NCBI RefSeq assembly: GCF_001294625.1 | Contig: NZ_CP012677.1 | Span: 186,001 to 250,000, forward strand | Length of the DNA stretch: 64,000 nucleotides | Reading direction: 5' to 3' | Origin: Arthrobacter alpinus | GTDB lineage: Bacteria > Actinomycetota > Actinomycetes > Actinomycetales > Micrococcaceae | In this document: positions 26,422 through 35,119 of the stretch, piece after piece | Numbering within the stretch: position 1 is the first letter of the stretch | Layout: each line of letters begins with the position of its first letter | Translations under genes and position numbers: made by a program | Notes under the pieces: model-generated | What the model was told of the DNA's origin: nothing | Database searches by the model: none | Seen by the model: only the letters and a program-made list of their open reading frames with translations

Positions 26422-27333
26422 TCAAGGGGCGAGCCCCTGGACAATTCGTTGGGTGTTGGTGCGCATCATGTCGATATAGGTAGGTGCCTCGCCGTCGGGG
26501 CCGGTCAGTGACTCCGTGAACAATTCACGGACCTGTACGTCCACGCCGGCTTCCTTGGCCAGGACCTGGACCAGGCGGTCGGGTTGGGATGATTCGGCAA
26601 AAATAGTGGGAACGCCGGCGCTGGTGATCGCTTCACTGAGTTGGCGCAGGTCCGCTGCACTGGGCGCCGCGAGCGTGGTTCCTCCGGGAATGACGGCCCC
26701 AACGACCCGAAAATCGAACCGCTCCGCAAGATAGCCAAATACGTGGTGGTTGGTGACTAAGGCACGGCGCTCCCGGGGGAGTGCCGCGAAGGCTGCCGTC
26801 ATCTCGCTGTCGAGTTCTGCCAGTTGGGCACGGTACGCAGACGCACTGGCGGCCAGCTTCCCGGTATCGATGCCAGCGATCCTTCCGGCGGCGGCCTCGA
26901 TGGCGTCGACGATCGTGAACATGGCCCCCGGATCGGTCCAAAAGTGCGGGTCCGGGGCACCTTCCGCGTCCCCCACACTGTAGGATACGACGTCGATCAT
27001 GTCACCGGCCACCAACAGGGGAGCGCCCGCGGCGGCCGCCCTGTCCAGATTCTGCTGCAGCCCTTCCTCCAAGCCCAGCCCGTTCGACACCACCAAGTCC
27101 GCAGCGCCCAGCTGGGCCGCCTGCTGTGCGGAGATATCGAAGGAGTGCGGATCGGCCCCGGGCTGCATGAGTGTGATCACGGTGGCCTGGCCGCCCAGGA
27201 CCTGGCGGGTTACATCTCCGAGAATGTTCGTGGTGACCACGATTTGCGGACCCTGCGAGGGGGCAGGTTGCCCGCAACCCGCCATGATCAGCGCCGCCAC
27301 CGCGGCAGCGGCCAGCCACAGCAGACGCCTCAT
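26422..27333 (-). CDS. aztC: Zinc ABC transporter solute-binding lipoprotein AztC
   Basis: The 303-residue cluster A-I metal-binding lipoprotein (lipobox LIMAGCG, Cys20) has zinc ligands in GADPHSFDIS, DPHFWTDP and TNHHVFGYL, plus FAESSQPDRLV near residue 240. There is no long His-rich loop, as expected for AztC, which relies on AztD for delivery. The start overlaps the aztD2 stop by 4 bases. It delivers Zn(II) to the AztB permease at the outer face of the membrane. Confidence 0.9.
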   Translation of the reverse strand: MRRLLWLAAAAVAALIMAGCGQPAPSQGPQIVVTTNILGDVTRQVLGGQATVITLMQPGADPHSFDISAQQAAQLGAADLVVSNGLGLEEGLQQNLDRAAAAGAPLLVAGDMIDVVSYSVGDAEGAPDPHFWTDPGAMFTIVDAIEAAAGRIAGIDTGKLAASASAYRAQLAELDSEMTAAFAALPRERRALVTNHHVFGYLAERFDFRVVGAVIPGGTTLAAPSAADLRQLSEAITSAGVPTIFAESSQPDRLVQVLAKEAGVDVQVRELFTESLTGPDGEAPTYIDMMRTNTQRIVQGLAP

Positions 27334-28562
27334 CGGCCGGTTTCCACGAGATGCACTGGCTGTGTGGGCAAGGTGAGGGTCCGGGCAATGCGGGCACCAT
27401 CGGCGTAGGCAATCTCAAACACCAAGCCTTCTGCTGGGGCGCTGACGTAGGCGCGCTCGCCGTCAACAGTGAGGTCTACCTTCCCGAGCAGTTCCGGTTC
27501 TGCCAGGGTGGCTGGCATCAGCGGCGCGGTGGAGGAGATGGGTTTGTTGCTCCTGCCGTCATACACCTGGACTGTGCCGTCGCTGCCAACGACGACGACG
27601 TGCCCGGCTTCGTCGTCCACCGCGGCAGCGGCGAGCACGGGTGTGGCGGTGGGAAGCCAGCTCCACGAGACGTCGCGGGTATTGAGCAGCCACACGCCGG
27701 CATCTTTCCCGAGGCCGGCCACGGTGGGACGGCCCTTTCGTCCGGCGAAAGACGTTGCCGGGGCAGTCGCCTCTGCCGGATAGGGAACGTGTTCGAGCGC
27801 CGGCTTGGTCCCATCGCTGGTGGCGATCACCGCACCGTCGGCGCAGCCGATCACGAGACCCACGCGGGTGGTGATGGTGCCCGCAGCGGCGGGGCACTCC
27901 GCCGTCGTCAGTTCCCTGCCTCCGGCATCAATGGCGCGCAGGCGGGCGGTGTTGCCATTTGCGTCGGCCTCGGTGACTACTGCGCCCTCACCCAGTGCAG
28001 CGATGATACCGGAGTGCGGGGCAACGTCCAGGCGGAGAGACTCGGTAATGGTTCCGTTTGAAAGCGCGGCATTGTCAAGGAGGACTGCGGAACCGGACGA
28101 CGGAAAAAACAAGCCAGTGGTGCCGGCGGTGGAGAGTAGCCCCGTGGCGACAGTCGCCGCACCCTCCCCGGAAACGGTGCCGACCATGGTGGGTTCGGCG
28201 CGATAATAGTGGGAGTGGTCTCCGTGGTTCCAGGTCCACACACCACTGTCGATGATCTGCACACCGTTGGCACTTGCCGCAAAAACAAAGCGCCCATCAC
28301 TGGTGACATGAAGTGGGGGTGCCACGGACCCCAGCTGAGTATCTGTGCCGCCGAGGAGATCGAGCATGGAAGCCTGGCCTACGGAGTCGACGGCCACAAG
28401 ATGAAACTGTGGCTCAGCAACCTCTGTGGCGCCGGCGATCGCGCCGTGTTTTTGCGGGGTAGATTCCACCGTGCCAGGTTGTGAGGCAGGCACACTGTTG
28501 CATCCAGCAAGAGAAAGGAGAAGGGCGGCAGCCAGGATCGCGTGTGGTGTTCGAGTTCTCAT
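27330..28562 (-). CDS. AztD-like zinc chaperone lipoprotein, copy 2
   Basis: About 410 residues from ATG 28562, which is preferred over a start at 28784 because the protein then opens with a lipoprotein signal (LLLSLAGCNS) and a GGAAAG box lies upstream. It is a paralogue of copy 1 with the same propeller-like repeats. It keeps the motif NHGDHSHYYRAEP near residue 110 but has lost the His of the CPG-HGE motif (ECPAAAGTI). Copy 1 shows the opposite pattern, so the two may bind zinc differently. It begins 2 bases after aztB ends. Confidence 0.82.
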   Translation of the reverse strand: MRTRTPHAILAAALLLSLAGCNSVPASQPGTVESTPQKHGAIAGATEVAEPQFHLVAVDSVGQASMLDLLGGTDTQLGSVAPPLHVTSDGRFVFAASANGVQIIDSGVWTWNHGDHSHYYRAEPTMVGTVSGEGAATVATGLLSTAGTTGLFFPSSGSAVLLDNAALSNGTITESLRLDVAPHSGIIAALGEGAVVTEADANGNTARLRAIDAGGRELTTAECPAAAGTITTRVGLVIGCADGAVIATSDGTKPALEHVPYPAEATAPATSFAGRKGRPTVAGLGKDAGVWLLNTRDVSWSWLPTATPVLAAAAVDDEAGHVVVVGSDGTVQVYDGRSNKPISSTAPLMPATLAEPELLGKVDLTVDGERAYVSAPAEGLVFEIAYADGARIARTLTLPTQPVHLVETGR

Positions 28563-28564
28563 TG

Positions 28565-29464
28565 TTACTTTCCAGTGGGTGGCAGGGAAACGGGGAGGGG
28601 TGAGCGTGCTGGGGCCAATTCCTGGACGGTGGTTGCCGCCACTCTGCGATGAACCCCAAGCAGGGTTGCGGTGCCATGTGAGAAGCCGGCAAGGGCGATG
28701 GCGGCAGCCGCGACGGAAGCCCCCGCCGCCGTGCCCGCGTACCAAGAGCAAAGTAGGCCTAGCCCGACGGCGAGGATGCCGCACGCGGAGGCCACCACCA
28801 TGCGGGTAGGGATGCGGGATGTCCAGGGGCTGGCTGCGACAGCCGGGGCCAGGAGTAGCCCGACCACCAGCAACGATCCAACAGCCTGAAACGAGGAAAT
28901 AACAGCTAGCGTCACCAAGCCCACCAGAGCCAGCTGCGCTAGGTGGGGACGAAGCCCCAGGGTCACGGCAATGCGGGTGTCGAAGGCCGCGGCGACGAAG
29001 CTGCGATGCAGGGCCGACGCAACAATTATTGTGACGATTGCAGCGCAGAGCAGGCCGATCAGATCCCCGCTTGTCATGGCGAGGATGTCACCGAAAAGCA
29101 TAGCTGTGGCGTCGGTGGCAAAGGATCGCGAGTGCGAGACGATGATGACACCGAGGGACAGCATGGCAACAAACAGCAGCCCGATGCTGGTGTCGTAGGA
29201 CAACCGGCCACGCCGCTGCAGTGCGCTGATCAGTGCAGTCATAACAATGGCACTCACCGCACCGCCAACGACGGCAGGTAACCCGGCAATTGTTGCCAGG
29301 GCAACTCCAGGAAGCATCCCGTGGCCTATCGCTTCACCAAGAAATGCCATGCCGCGGATAACAACCCACGTCCCCACCACACCACAAATGATGGCAACCA
29401 GGGCGCCGCCAAGCAGCGCTCGCAGAATGAAGTCCGCGGTAAAGGGGTCAGTAAGCCAATGCAT
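28565..29464 (-). CDS. aztB: Zinc ABC transporter permease AztB
   Basis: A 299-residue ABC-3 family membrane protein with about eight helices: LRALLGGALVAIICGVVGTW, FLGEAIGHGMLPGVALA, YDTSIGLLFVAMLSLGVIIV and a conserved end region. ABC-3 permeases move zinc or manganese. It is the first gene of the minus-strand operon, and its ATG lies 14 bases from the Zur-like palindrome. It needs the divergently encoded AztA ATPase. Confidence 0.9.
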   Translation of the reverse strand: MHWLTDPFTADFILRALLGGALVAIICGVVGTWVVIRGMAFLGEAIGHGMLPGVALATIAGLPAVVGGAVSAIVMTALISALQRRGRLSYDTSIGLLFVAMLSLGVIIVSHSRSFATDATAMLFGDILAMTSGDLIGLLCAAIVTIIVASALHRSFVAAAFDTRIAVTLGLRPHLAQLALVGLVTLAVISSFQAVGSLLVVGLLLAPAVAASPWTSRIPTRMVVASACGILAVGLGLLCSWYAGTAAGASVAAAAIALAGFSHGTATLLGVHRRVAATTVQELAPARSPLPVSLPPTGK

Positions 29465-29477
29465 GCCACAACACTAA

Positions 29478-29498
29478 TGATAATGAGAACAATTATCA
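29478..29498. promoter_or_regulatory. Zur-like operator
   Basis: TGATAAT, 7 bases, ATTATCA: a perfect 21-bp inverted repeat in the 55-bp gap between aztB and aztA. Sequence and symmetry fit Fur-superfamily (Zur) boxes. A single site could repress both divergent transcripts when zinc is sufficient. Confidence 0.75.
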
Positions 29499-29519
29499 AA
29501 TAAGTGATTAGGGTGAGGT

Positions 29520-30161
29520 ATGACTTCTTCTGACTATGCCCTGCGTGGGCGAAACTTGTCCTTCAATTTTGATGGTGCTCCCGTGCTTCAGAATGTCGAT
29601 GTTGACTTGCGATGGGGGACAGTGACCGCCATCGCCGGACCCAACGGAGCTGGCAAGTCGACGCTCATCGAGATTCTTGCCGGTGTTCGACGGGCCGTGG
29701 CGGGCACAGTGGTGCGGGCTGCCGAGGTGGCGCTGGTGGTTCAGACGGTGTCCGCCCCGGATGCGCTGCCCCTCACCGTTCAAGAGGTGGTGCTGATGGG
29801 GACCTGGGGCGCGACAGCGGATGCTTCCGTGAAAATTGATGCCAGGGAGCGACGAATCCGTGTCGCCCAAGCGCTGGACCGTGTTCAGCTCGCCGACCTG
29901 GCGGCGGCGCCCTTTGGTAATCTCTCCGGTGGCCAGCGCCAACGCGTCCTGCTAGCGCAAGGCATTGCCCGCAGGGCGCGCATCTTCCTCCTTGATGAAC
30001 CTGCGGCGGGACTCGATGCGCAAAGTCGTGAACGCACTCGCGCCATCCTTGCTGCCGAAGCGAGTCGAGGCGCAGCGGTCGCCTGCGTCAGTCATGACGA
30101 GGATTCCATTGCTGACGCCACGTCCGTGATTCGGTTGGAGGGCGGATTTAGAGTCGGCTAG
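29520..30161 (+). CDS. aztA: Zinc ABC transporter ATP-binding protein AztA
   Basis: The 213-residue ATPase has Walker A GPNGAGKSTLIE, signature LSGGQRQRVLLAQ, Walker B IFLLDEPAAGLD and H-loop VSHDED. Short, single-domain ATPases of this type serve ABC-3 metal permeases. A GGTGAGG box precedes the ATG. Transcription runs opposite to the other four zinc genes but from the same Zur-like control region. Confidence 0.9.
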   Translation: MTSSDYALRGRNLSFNFDGAPVLQNVDVDLRWGTVTAIAGPNGAGKSTLIEILAGVRRAVAGTVVRAAEVALVVQTVSAPDALPLTVQEVVLMGTWGATADASVKIDARERRIRVAQALDRVQLADLAAAPFGNLSGGQRQRVLLAQGIARRARIFLLDEPAAGLDAQSRERTRAILAAEASRGAAVACVSHDEDSIADATSVIRLEGGFRVG

Positions 30162-30385
30162 CCGGCAGCCCCAATGACCCATTGTTGGTGAGGTGGGGCT
30201 TAGATTCCCCGAGAGTTAGCCGGGCCCTACCGGGTTGAATCCCGACGATTCCCGCCGACTGGACTTCCACCGGCACTGTCAGTTTCCCGTTGGCCGGTCC
30301 AAAGGTCCGCCGCTGCAGCAAATCAGTCCCGGGGAACAGACGCACGCTGGCGAGCTCAATTTCACCGATGGTCTCGTCGAGTAAA
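30148..30385 (-). pseudogene. C-terminal fragment of an unidentified protein
   Basis: The minus strand reads VLLDETIGEIELASVRLFPG and then LQRRTFGPANGKLTVPVEVQ, with protein-like composition. It has no start and is cut off beside the deoC terminator. It resembles the beta-sheet tail of a glycoside hydrolase, but I cannot assign a family. It overlaps the 3' end of aztA. Confidence 0.35.
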
Positions 30386-30390
30386 ACGCA

Positions 30391-30420
30391 CTGAGATCCC
30401 CGCCTGGGCGGGGATCTCAG
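30391..30420 (-). terminator. Terminator of the rbs-deoC operon
   Basis: CTGAGATCCCCGCC, TG, GGCGGGGATCTCAG: a perfect 14-bp stem with a 2-base centre, located 24 bases past the deoC stop. A flanking TTTTAC on the minus strand serves as a short U-run. Confidence 0.85.
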
Positions 30421-30443
30421 ATGTCACTAAAATGTTGGAGCGA

Positions 30444-31112
30444 TTAGTATCCGGTTGCGGTGCCGCCTTGCAATACTCGCTCAGTGCCGGACAGACCAAG
30501 GCGGGTGGCTCCGGCGTCGACCATTGCTTGAGCTGCGGCCCAGTCGCGGATGCCGCCCGAAGCCTTGATACCGATTCGCTGGCCCACCGTCTTGGACATC
30601 AGTTCCACGGCGTGGACGGTTGCCCCGCCGGCGGGGTGGAACCCCGTGGAGGTCTTTACGTAATCAGCGCCGCAGCTCTCCGCGATCTCACAGCATCGTA
30701 CGATCTGATCATCCGTCAGGGCTGCTGTCTCCAGGATTACCTTGAGCACGGTGGGTGCAGGTACCGCTGCGCGTACTGTCGCAATGTCGCGGCGAACCGC
30801 GTCAAAGTCACCGGACAGGGCGGCGCCAACGTCAATCACCATGTCGATTTCGTCCGCACCATCCTGGACAGCGGACTGAGCCTCTGCGGCTTTGATGCTG
30901 CTGCGGTGCTTACCCGATGGGAAACCACACACAGCAGTGATTTTGACCGTCGGGGTGGTCAGGGGAAGCATCGACGGCGAGACGCACACCGAGTAGGCGC
31001 CCAGTCGTGCGGCATCGGCCGCAGCTGTTTCGGCTTCGGCCTGCGTGCCGGTGGACTGCAGGAAGGTGTGGTCCACCATGGAAGACAGTAGTTGCGGGGT
31101 CAGTTTCGTCAT
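30444..31112 (-). CDS. deoC: Deoxyribose-phosphate aldolase
   Basis: The 222-residue class I aldolase has the catalytic set: DEIDMVIDVGA (Asp), TVLKVILETA (Lys) and DYVKTSTGF (Schiff-base Lys). It cleaves 2-deoxyribose-5-phosphate to glyceraldehyde-3-phosphate and acetaldehyde. It is the last gene of the ribose operon, 49 bases after the fused permease-binding protein. Linkage suggests the operon handles ribose and deoxyribose or nucleoside-derived pentoses. Confidence 0.95.
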   Translation of the reverse strand: MTKLTPQLLSSMVDHTFLQSTGTQAEAETAAADAARLGAYSVCVSPSMLPLTTPTVKITAVCGFPSGKHRSSIKAAEAQSAVQDGADEIDMVIDVGAALSGDFDAVRRDIATVRAAVPAPTVLKVILETAALTDDQIVRCCEIAESCGADYVKTSTGFHPAGGATVHAVELMSKTVGQRIGIKASGGIRDWAAAQAMVDAGATRLGLSGTERVLQGGTATGY

Positions 31113-31161
31113 GTTCGTCCTTTATTCGTGGTTCGAGCTGAAGTGGGGTTGGCGAGTGACG

Positions 31162-33162
31162 CTACTTGCAAGTTGCCCGATCGCCCAGTCCGCGAAGGTA
31201 GTCACAGAATTCGCCGACGCTGGCACCGGTGACAAGTTTTCCTTGCAGCACCCGGGATCCCTCCACGGTTTCTCCGGATGCGACGGCGTGGCTGATCTTG
31301 ATGACTTCCTGCCCCAGCGCAAACGGTGATTCTGCGTTCGTCGCAGACATTTCACCGTTCCTGACGGCGTCCAGGGCGTCACCAATTCCGTCGTTTCCGA
31401 CGATCTTGATCGAGCCCAGCAGCCCGCGGGACTTGACAGCGGCTACGGCGCCCAGCGCCATTTCATCGTTGGCACCGTAGATGCCGGTGATTGCCGGATT
31501 CGCTTGGAGCATGTTCGTGGTGACGTCAAGGGACTTGCCGCGATCGAAGTCTCCGGATTGAATGGCAACCAGCTCGACACCGGGGCACTCCTTCATGCCC
31601 TCCTGGAAACCGACGGAACGGTCCCGTGCCACGCTGGTGCCCAGAATACCCTGAAGTTCGGCTGCTTTTCCGGTCCCGCCCATGGCTTCGCACAGAGCCT
31701 TGGCACCATTCTTGCCAGCTTGAATGGCATCGTAGCCAATGAAAGCGGCCAAGGTGCCCTGGTCGGGGACCCGGTCAAATGCGACAACGGGGATATTTGC
31801 TTGGTTGGCCTGAATGGTGATCGAGCCTCCGGCCTCACTGGAAGTGGGATCCAGAACCAATACGCTCGGTTTTTTCACCAAGGCTGTGGTGGCTTGATTC
31901 AAGGACTGGGTGTCGTTGTTGTTGGCGTTCTGGACGTCCAAGTTGAGGCTCAACTTCGCGGCCTGATCCTTGGCTCCGTCAGCTACCGAGACAAAGAACG
32001 GGTTATTGAGGGTGGAGATCACCAAGGTTGCTGATTTATTAGAAGCACCAGCAGCGTCGTCGCCGGTTCCACGGACCACGGTAGTAATACCAGCACCCAC
32101 TACCAACAGGGCCAGAATCGTCACGGCAGCAATTTGGGGGGTTCGCGCCCGGGCGCCAATTTCCAAGGTGCCAGCCGCCGTCGTAGGTCCTGCAGTCTTG
32201 ACGCCCGACGGCGGTGGCTGGCGGAAGATCCGCATCAGCACCCCTGAATTCCGGTCGATGTAGACGGCAAACAAGATCACAGCACCCTTGACCACGCCCT
32301 GCAGGAACGGGGAGACGTTGAGAAGGTTCAATCCGTTATCGATCATGGAGAGCAGGACGGCGCCGATGACGGTGCCGAGCAGAGCGCCGCGGCCACCAGC
32401 CAGGCTGGTCCCGCCAATGATGACGGCTGCGATGGCGGAGAGTTCAAGTCCGGTACCGGCGGTGGGCTGGGCTGTTCCGAGACGCGCGGTGAGGATGAAC
32501 CCTGCAATGGCTGCCAAGACGCCGGAGATCATGAAGGCCATGATCTTCACGCGGGCTGTATTCACACCGGCCAGACGCGCAGCATCTTCGTTATCGCCGG
32601 TGGCGTACAGTTCGCGTCCGTAACGGGTGCGCGCCAAAATGTAGCCAAAGAGTACGGTGGCACCCACCATGATCCAGATGGGTGTTGGAATGCCCAGCAG
32701 GTTTCCTTGCCCCAGGGCCAAGAAGGCCTCGCTGGTGACCTTGACCGGGTTACCTTGGGAAAATTGCAGGGTCAGCCCAGCAAATATCGACATAGTGGCC
32801 AGGGTGGCAATGAACGATGGCATCCTGGTTTTGGTGACCAAAAGGCCATTGATGGCACCAGCCAAGGCACCTACCAGCAGTCCGGCCGCCAGACCGGCCA
32901 CCGGCCCATGGTCGGTCATCACCGATGCTGTTATGATGGCGCTGAAGCCGAGCACCGCACCAACGGAGAGATCAATTTCGGCGAGAATGATGACGTAAGT
33001 CTGGCCGGCGGCGATCAGCGCCACGACGGCAGCAGTAAGTAGAATATTGAGCATGTTCGAGGACTGCAGGAACAGCGGCGTAGCGAAGACGAGGGCGATG
33101 GCCACCAGGGCCAACATCCACACCGCGCGCAGCTGGTCGTTGAAAAGGGAAAACTTTTTCAT
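31162..33162 (-). CDS. Fused ribose-type ABC permease and sugar-binding protein (RbsC-RbsB)
   Basis: One 666-residue chain. Residues 1-315 are an RbsC-type permease (AEIDLSVGAVLGFSA; AAVIIGGTSLAGGRGALLGT). Residues 316-342 are a linker. An extra hydrophobic helix lies at about 343-363 (AAVTILALLVVGAGITTVV). Residues 375-666 are an RbsB-type periplasmic-binding domain (ATLVISTLNNPFFVSVADGA; GIYGANDEMALGAV). The added helix would carry the binding domain to the outer face, replacing a lipid anchor. No frameshift separates the parts. It overlaps rbsA by 4 bases. Confidence 0.92.
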   Translation of the reverse strand: MKKFSLFNDQLRAVWMLALVAIALVFATPLFLQSSNMLNILLTAAVVALIAAGQTYVIILAEIDLSVGAVLGFSAIITASVMTDHGPVAGLAAGLLVGALAGAINGLLVTKTRMPSFIATLATMSIFAGLTLQFSQGNPVKVTSEAFLALGQGNLLGIPTPIWIMVGATVLFGYILARTRYGRELYATGDNEDAARLAGVNTARVKIMAFMISGVLAAIAGFILTARLGTAQPTAGTGLELSAIAAVIIGGTSLAGGRGALLGTVIGAVLLSMIDNGLNLLNVSPFLQGVVKGAVILFAVYIDRNSGVLMRIFRQPPPSGVKTAGPTTAAGTLEIGARARTPQIAAVTILALLVVGAGITTVVRGTGDDAAGASNKSATLVISTLNNPFFVSVADGAKDQAAKLSLNLDVQNANNNDTQSLNQATTALVKKPSVLVLDPTSSEAGGSITIQANQANIPVVAFDRVPDQGTLAAFIGYDAIQAGKNGAKALCEAMGGTGKAAELQGILGTSVARDRSVGFQEGMKECPGVELVAIQSGDFDRGKSLDVTTNMLQANPAITGIYGANDEMALGAVAAVKSRGLLGSIKIVGNDGIGDALDAVRNGEMSATNAESPFALGQEVIKISHAVASGETVEGSRVLQGKLVTGASVGEFCDYLRGLGDRATCK

Positions 33163-34649
33163 CGGGCTAGGGTCTCCATTGCGTGTTCAAGGACGGCTTG
33201 CTGTGTCAAGGCGGGCGCGGAAAGTTCAGCGTTGATGCTGCCTTCGTGCATGACCAGCACACGGTCTGACATTTCGACTAGTTCGGGAAGGTCTGAAGAA
33301 ACAAGGACGACGGCCACTCCTTGAGCGGCGACGTCATTGATGATGGAATAGATTTCAGCTTTTGCGCCCACATCTACACCGCGAGTGGGTTCCTCCATCA
33401 ACAAGATGGCCGGATTACTCAATAGGCAGCGGGCCAACAGGACCTTTTGCTGATTGCCGCCCGAGAGGGTCCCCACGGCATCCTCGATGCTGGTGCATTT
33501 GATACTGAGCCGGTCCGAAATTTCCTGGCACCGTTCCCGTTCCTGCTTGCGGGATACGACTCCGTTGCGCGTGACAGCACCGAGAGTGGCGAGAGATTCG
33601 TTGTGCGAGATGGGCTGCGCGAGGGTGAGGCCTTCCGCCTGACGGTCCGGGGTGAGGTACGCTATGCCTGCCCCGATGGCTTGTTGAGGGGACTTCAAGC
33701 TGACCTCCTTGCCATCTAACTGCACCACTCCACTAGCATTGTGCAATCCAAACAAGGCCCTGAGCACCTCGCCTTTGCCGCTTCCCATGACCCCACCGAT
33801 TCCGAGCACTTCGCCGGCATGTACTTGAAAGGAGACACCATTGATGCCGACGCCGCGTAGCTCGTTAACGTGGAGGCGGACGCGGTCTGTGGCGTGGTGT
33901 TCCTTCGGGTAAAAGTTCTCCACTTCCCCGCCCACCATGGCTGCCACAACTGACTTCTCGCTCAGTTCCTTGGGCGTGCCACTGAGTGAAACCTGGCCGT
34001 CACGCATGACTACGATCCTGTCGGAAAGCGCAAAGACTTCGGGCAAACGGTGGCTGATGTAAATGATGGATACCCCGGCGGCCTGCAATTTGCGCACCTG
34101 GTGGAATAGCAGCTCGGACTCCCTGTCATCCAGGGCAGCCGTCGGCTCATCCAGGATCAGAAGGCGTACTGAGTGGTTTAGGCAACGGGCAATTTGCACC
34201 AGTTGTTGTTCGCCGAAGCTGAGTTTTTCCACCGGAAGGCGGGTGTCAACGTCGATCCCCACCTGAGCGAGAAGTTCGGCGGCACGGCGGTGCATCTTCT
34301 CCTTGTTAACGAAGAAGCGGCCAAACTCGGCGGTCCCGTCGTGGGCGAAAATGTTTGAGGCGACGTCCAGTTGCGGGAAGAGGTTGTTCTTCAATTCCTG
34401 GTAGATCACTTGGATGCCATCGGCCATGGCGTCCTGCGGTACATGGTAATTGCGTGCCTCGCCGTCGATCATGATCTGACCGGAATCTGGCTGATAGGCG
34501 CCAGCAATGATACGGGTCAGCGTGGACTTCCCAGCCCCGTTTTCGCCCACGAGGGAGAGAATTTCGCCCGGTTCGATACTGAGGTCGATGCCACGCAGGA
34601 CGTTGTTGGGTCCGAAGGACTTCGTGATGGCTGTGAGTGAAATGGCCAT
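33159..34649 (-). CDS. rbsA: Ribose-type ABC transporter ATP-binding protein
   Basis: The 496-residue double ATPase has Walker A GENGAGKSTLTR, signature LSFGEQQLVQIAR and LLILDEPTAALDD in the first half. The second half has a degenerate Walker A (GVMGSGKGEVLRALFG), LSGGNQQKVLLAR and LLMEEPTRGVDVGAK. This asymmetry is normal for RbsA/MglA. It is encoded directly after rbsD and overlaps the fused permease gene. Confidence 0.95.
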   Translation of the reverse strand: MAISLTAITKSFGPNNVLRGIDLSIEPGEILSLVGENGAGKSTLTRIIAGAYQPDSGQIMIDGEARNYHVPQDAMADGIQVIYQELKNNLFPQLDVASNIFAHDGTAEFGRFFVNKEKMHRRAAELLAQVGIDVDTRLPVEKLSFGEQQLVQIARCLNHSVRLLILDEPTAALDDRESELLFHQVRKLQAAGVSIIYISHRLPEVFALSDRIVVMRDGQVSLSGTPKELSEKSVVAAMVGGEVENFYPKEHHATDRVRLHVNELRGVGINGVSFQVHAGEVLGIGGVMGSGKGEVLRALFGLHNASGVVQLDGKEVSLKSPQQAIGAGIAYLTPDRQAEGLTLAQPISHNESLATLGAVTRNGVVSRKQERERCQEISDRLSIKCTSIEDAVGTLSGGNQQKVLLARCLLSNPAILLMEEPTRGVDVGAKAEIYSIINDVAAQGVAVVLVSSDLPELVEMSDRVLVMHEGSINAELSAPALTQQAVLEHAMETLAR

Positions 34650-35054
34650 TTAGTACACCACTCCAGCCACGAGGATCACGTTGGCGTAAGGCGTGAACTC
34701 GCCGGAGCGAACGGCCGCCTTGGAATTTTGGGTGCGGGATTTGAAGTCCGTGTGCGGAACCAGCTCGAGGGGGATGTTGTGCCGGTCAAGGCGTTTGCGC
34801 AGGGCCTGGTACATCTCGGGGCTGTGCGAGGTGATCTCACTGGCAGCAATGGCACCTTCAAATTCAGCCTCCGCCAGGACAACGTCCAGGCATTGGAGGA
34901 ATTCAGGCACGTTGGCTGTCAGTGCTAGATCAATTCGTTCCACCCCGGCGGGGATGGGCAGGCCGGCATCGGTCACCACCATTTCATCGGTGTGGCCGAG
35001 TTCGGAGATGACCCGGGATAGTGCCGGGTTAAGGGTGCCGCTATTTTTTCGCAT
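34650..35054 (-). CDS. rbsD: D-ribose pyranase
   Basis: A 134-residue RbsD: the N-terminal VISELGHTDEMVVTDAG carries the catalytic His, and GEFTPYANVILVAGVVY is the conserved tail. It converts beta-pyranose to beta-furanose ribose for the kinase. I placed the start at ATG 35054 (MRKNSGTLNPALS), preceded by GTGGAG; a longer frame to 35237 encodes only low-complexity residues. It ends directly before the rbsA start. Confidence 0.93.
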   Translation of the reverse strand: MRKNSGTLNPALSRVISELGHTDEMVVTDAGLPIPAGVERIDLALTANVPEFLQCLDVVLAEAEFEGAIAASEITSHSPEMYQALRKRLDRHNIPLELVPHTDFKSRTQNSKAAVRSGEFTPYANVILVAGVVY

Positions 35055-35119
35055 TTTTGCTCCACTGCTTTGTAGAGGGATGGGTGCTCGTAGGGAACAG
35101 ATCGGACGTGCTGGTGTGT

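Noticed and set aside
27351..28061. 236-residue plus-strand frame across the zinc operon
   Set aside because: It is antisense to aztD copy 2 and has no family motif.
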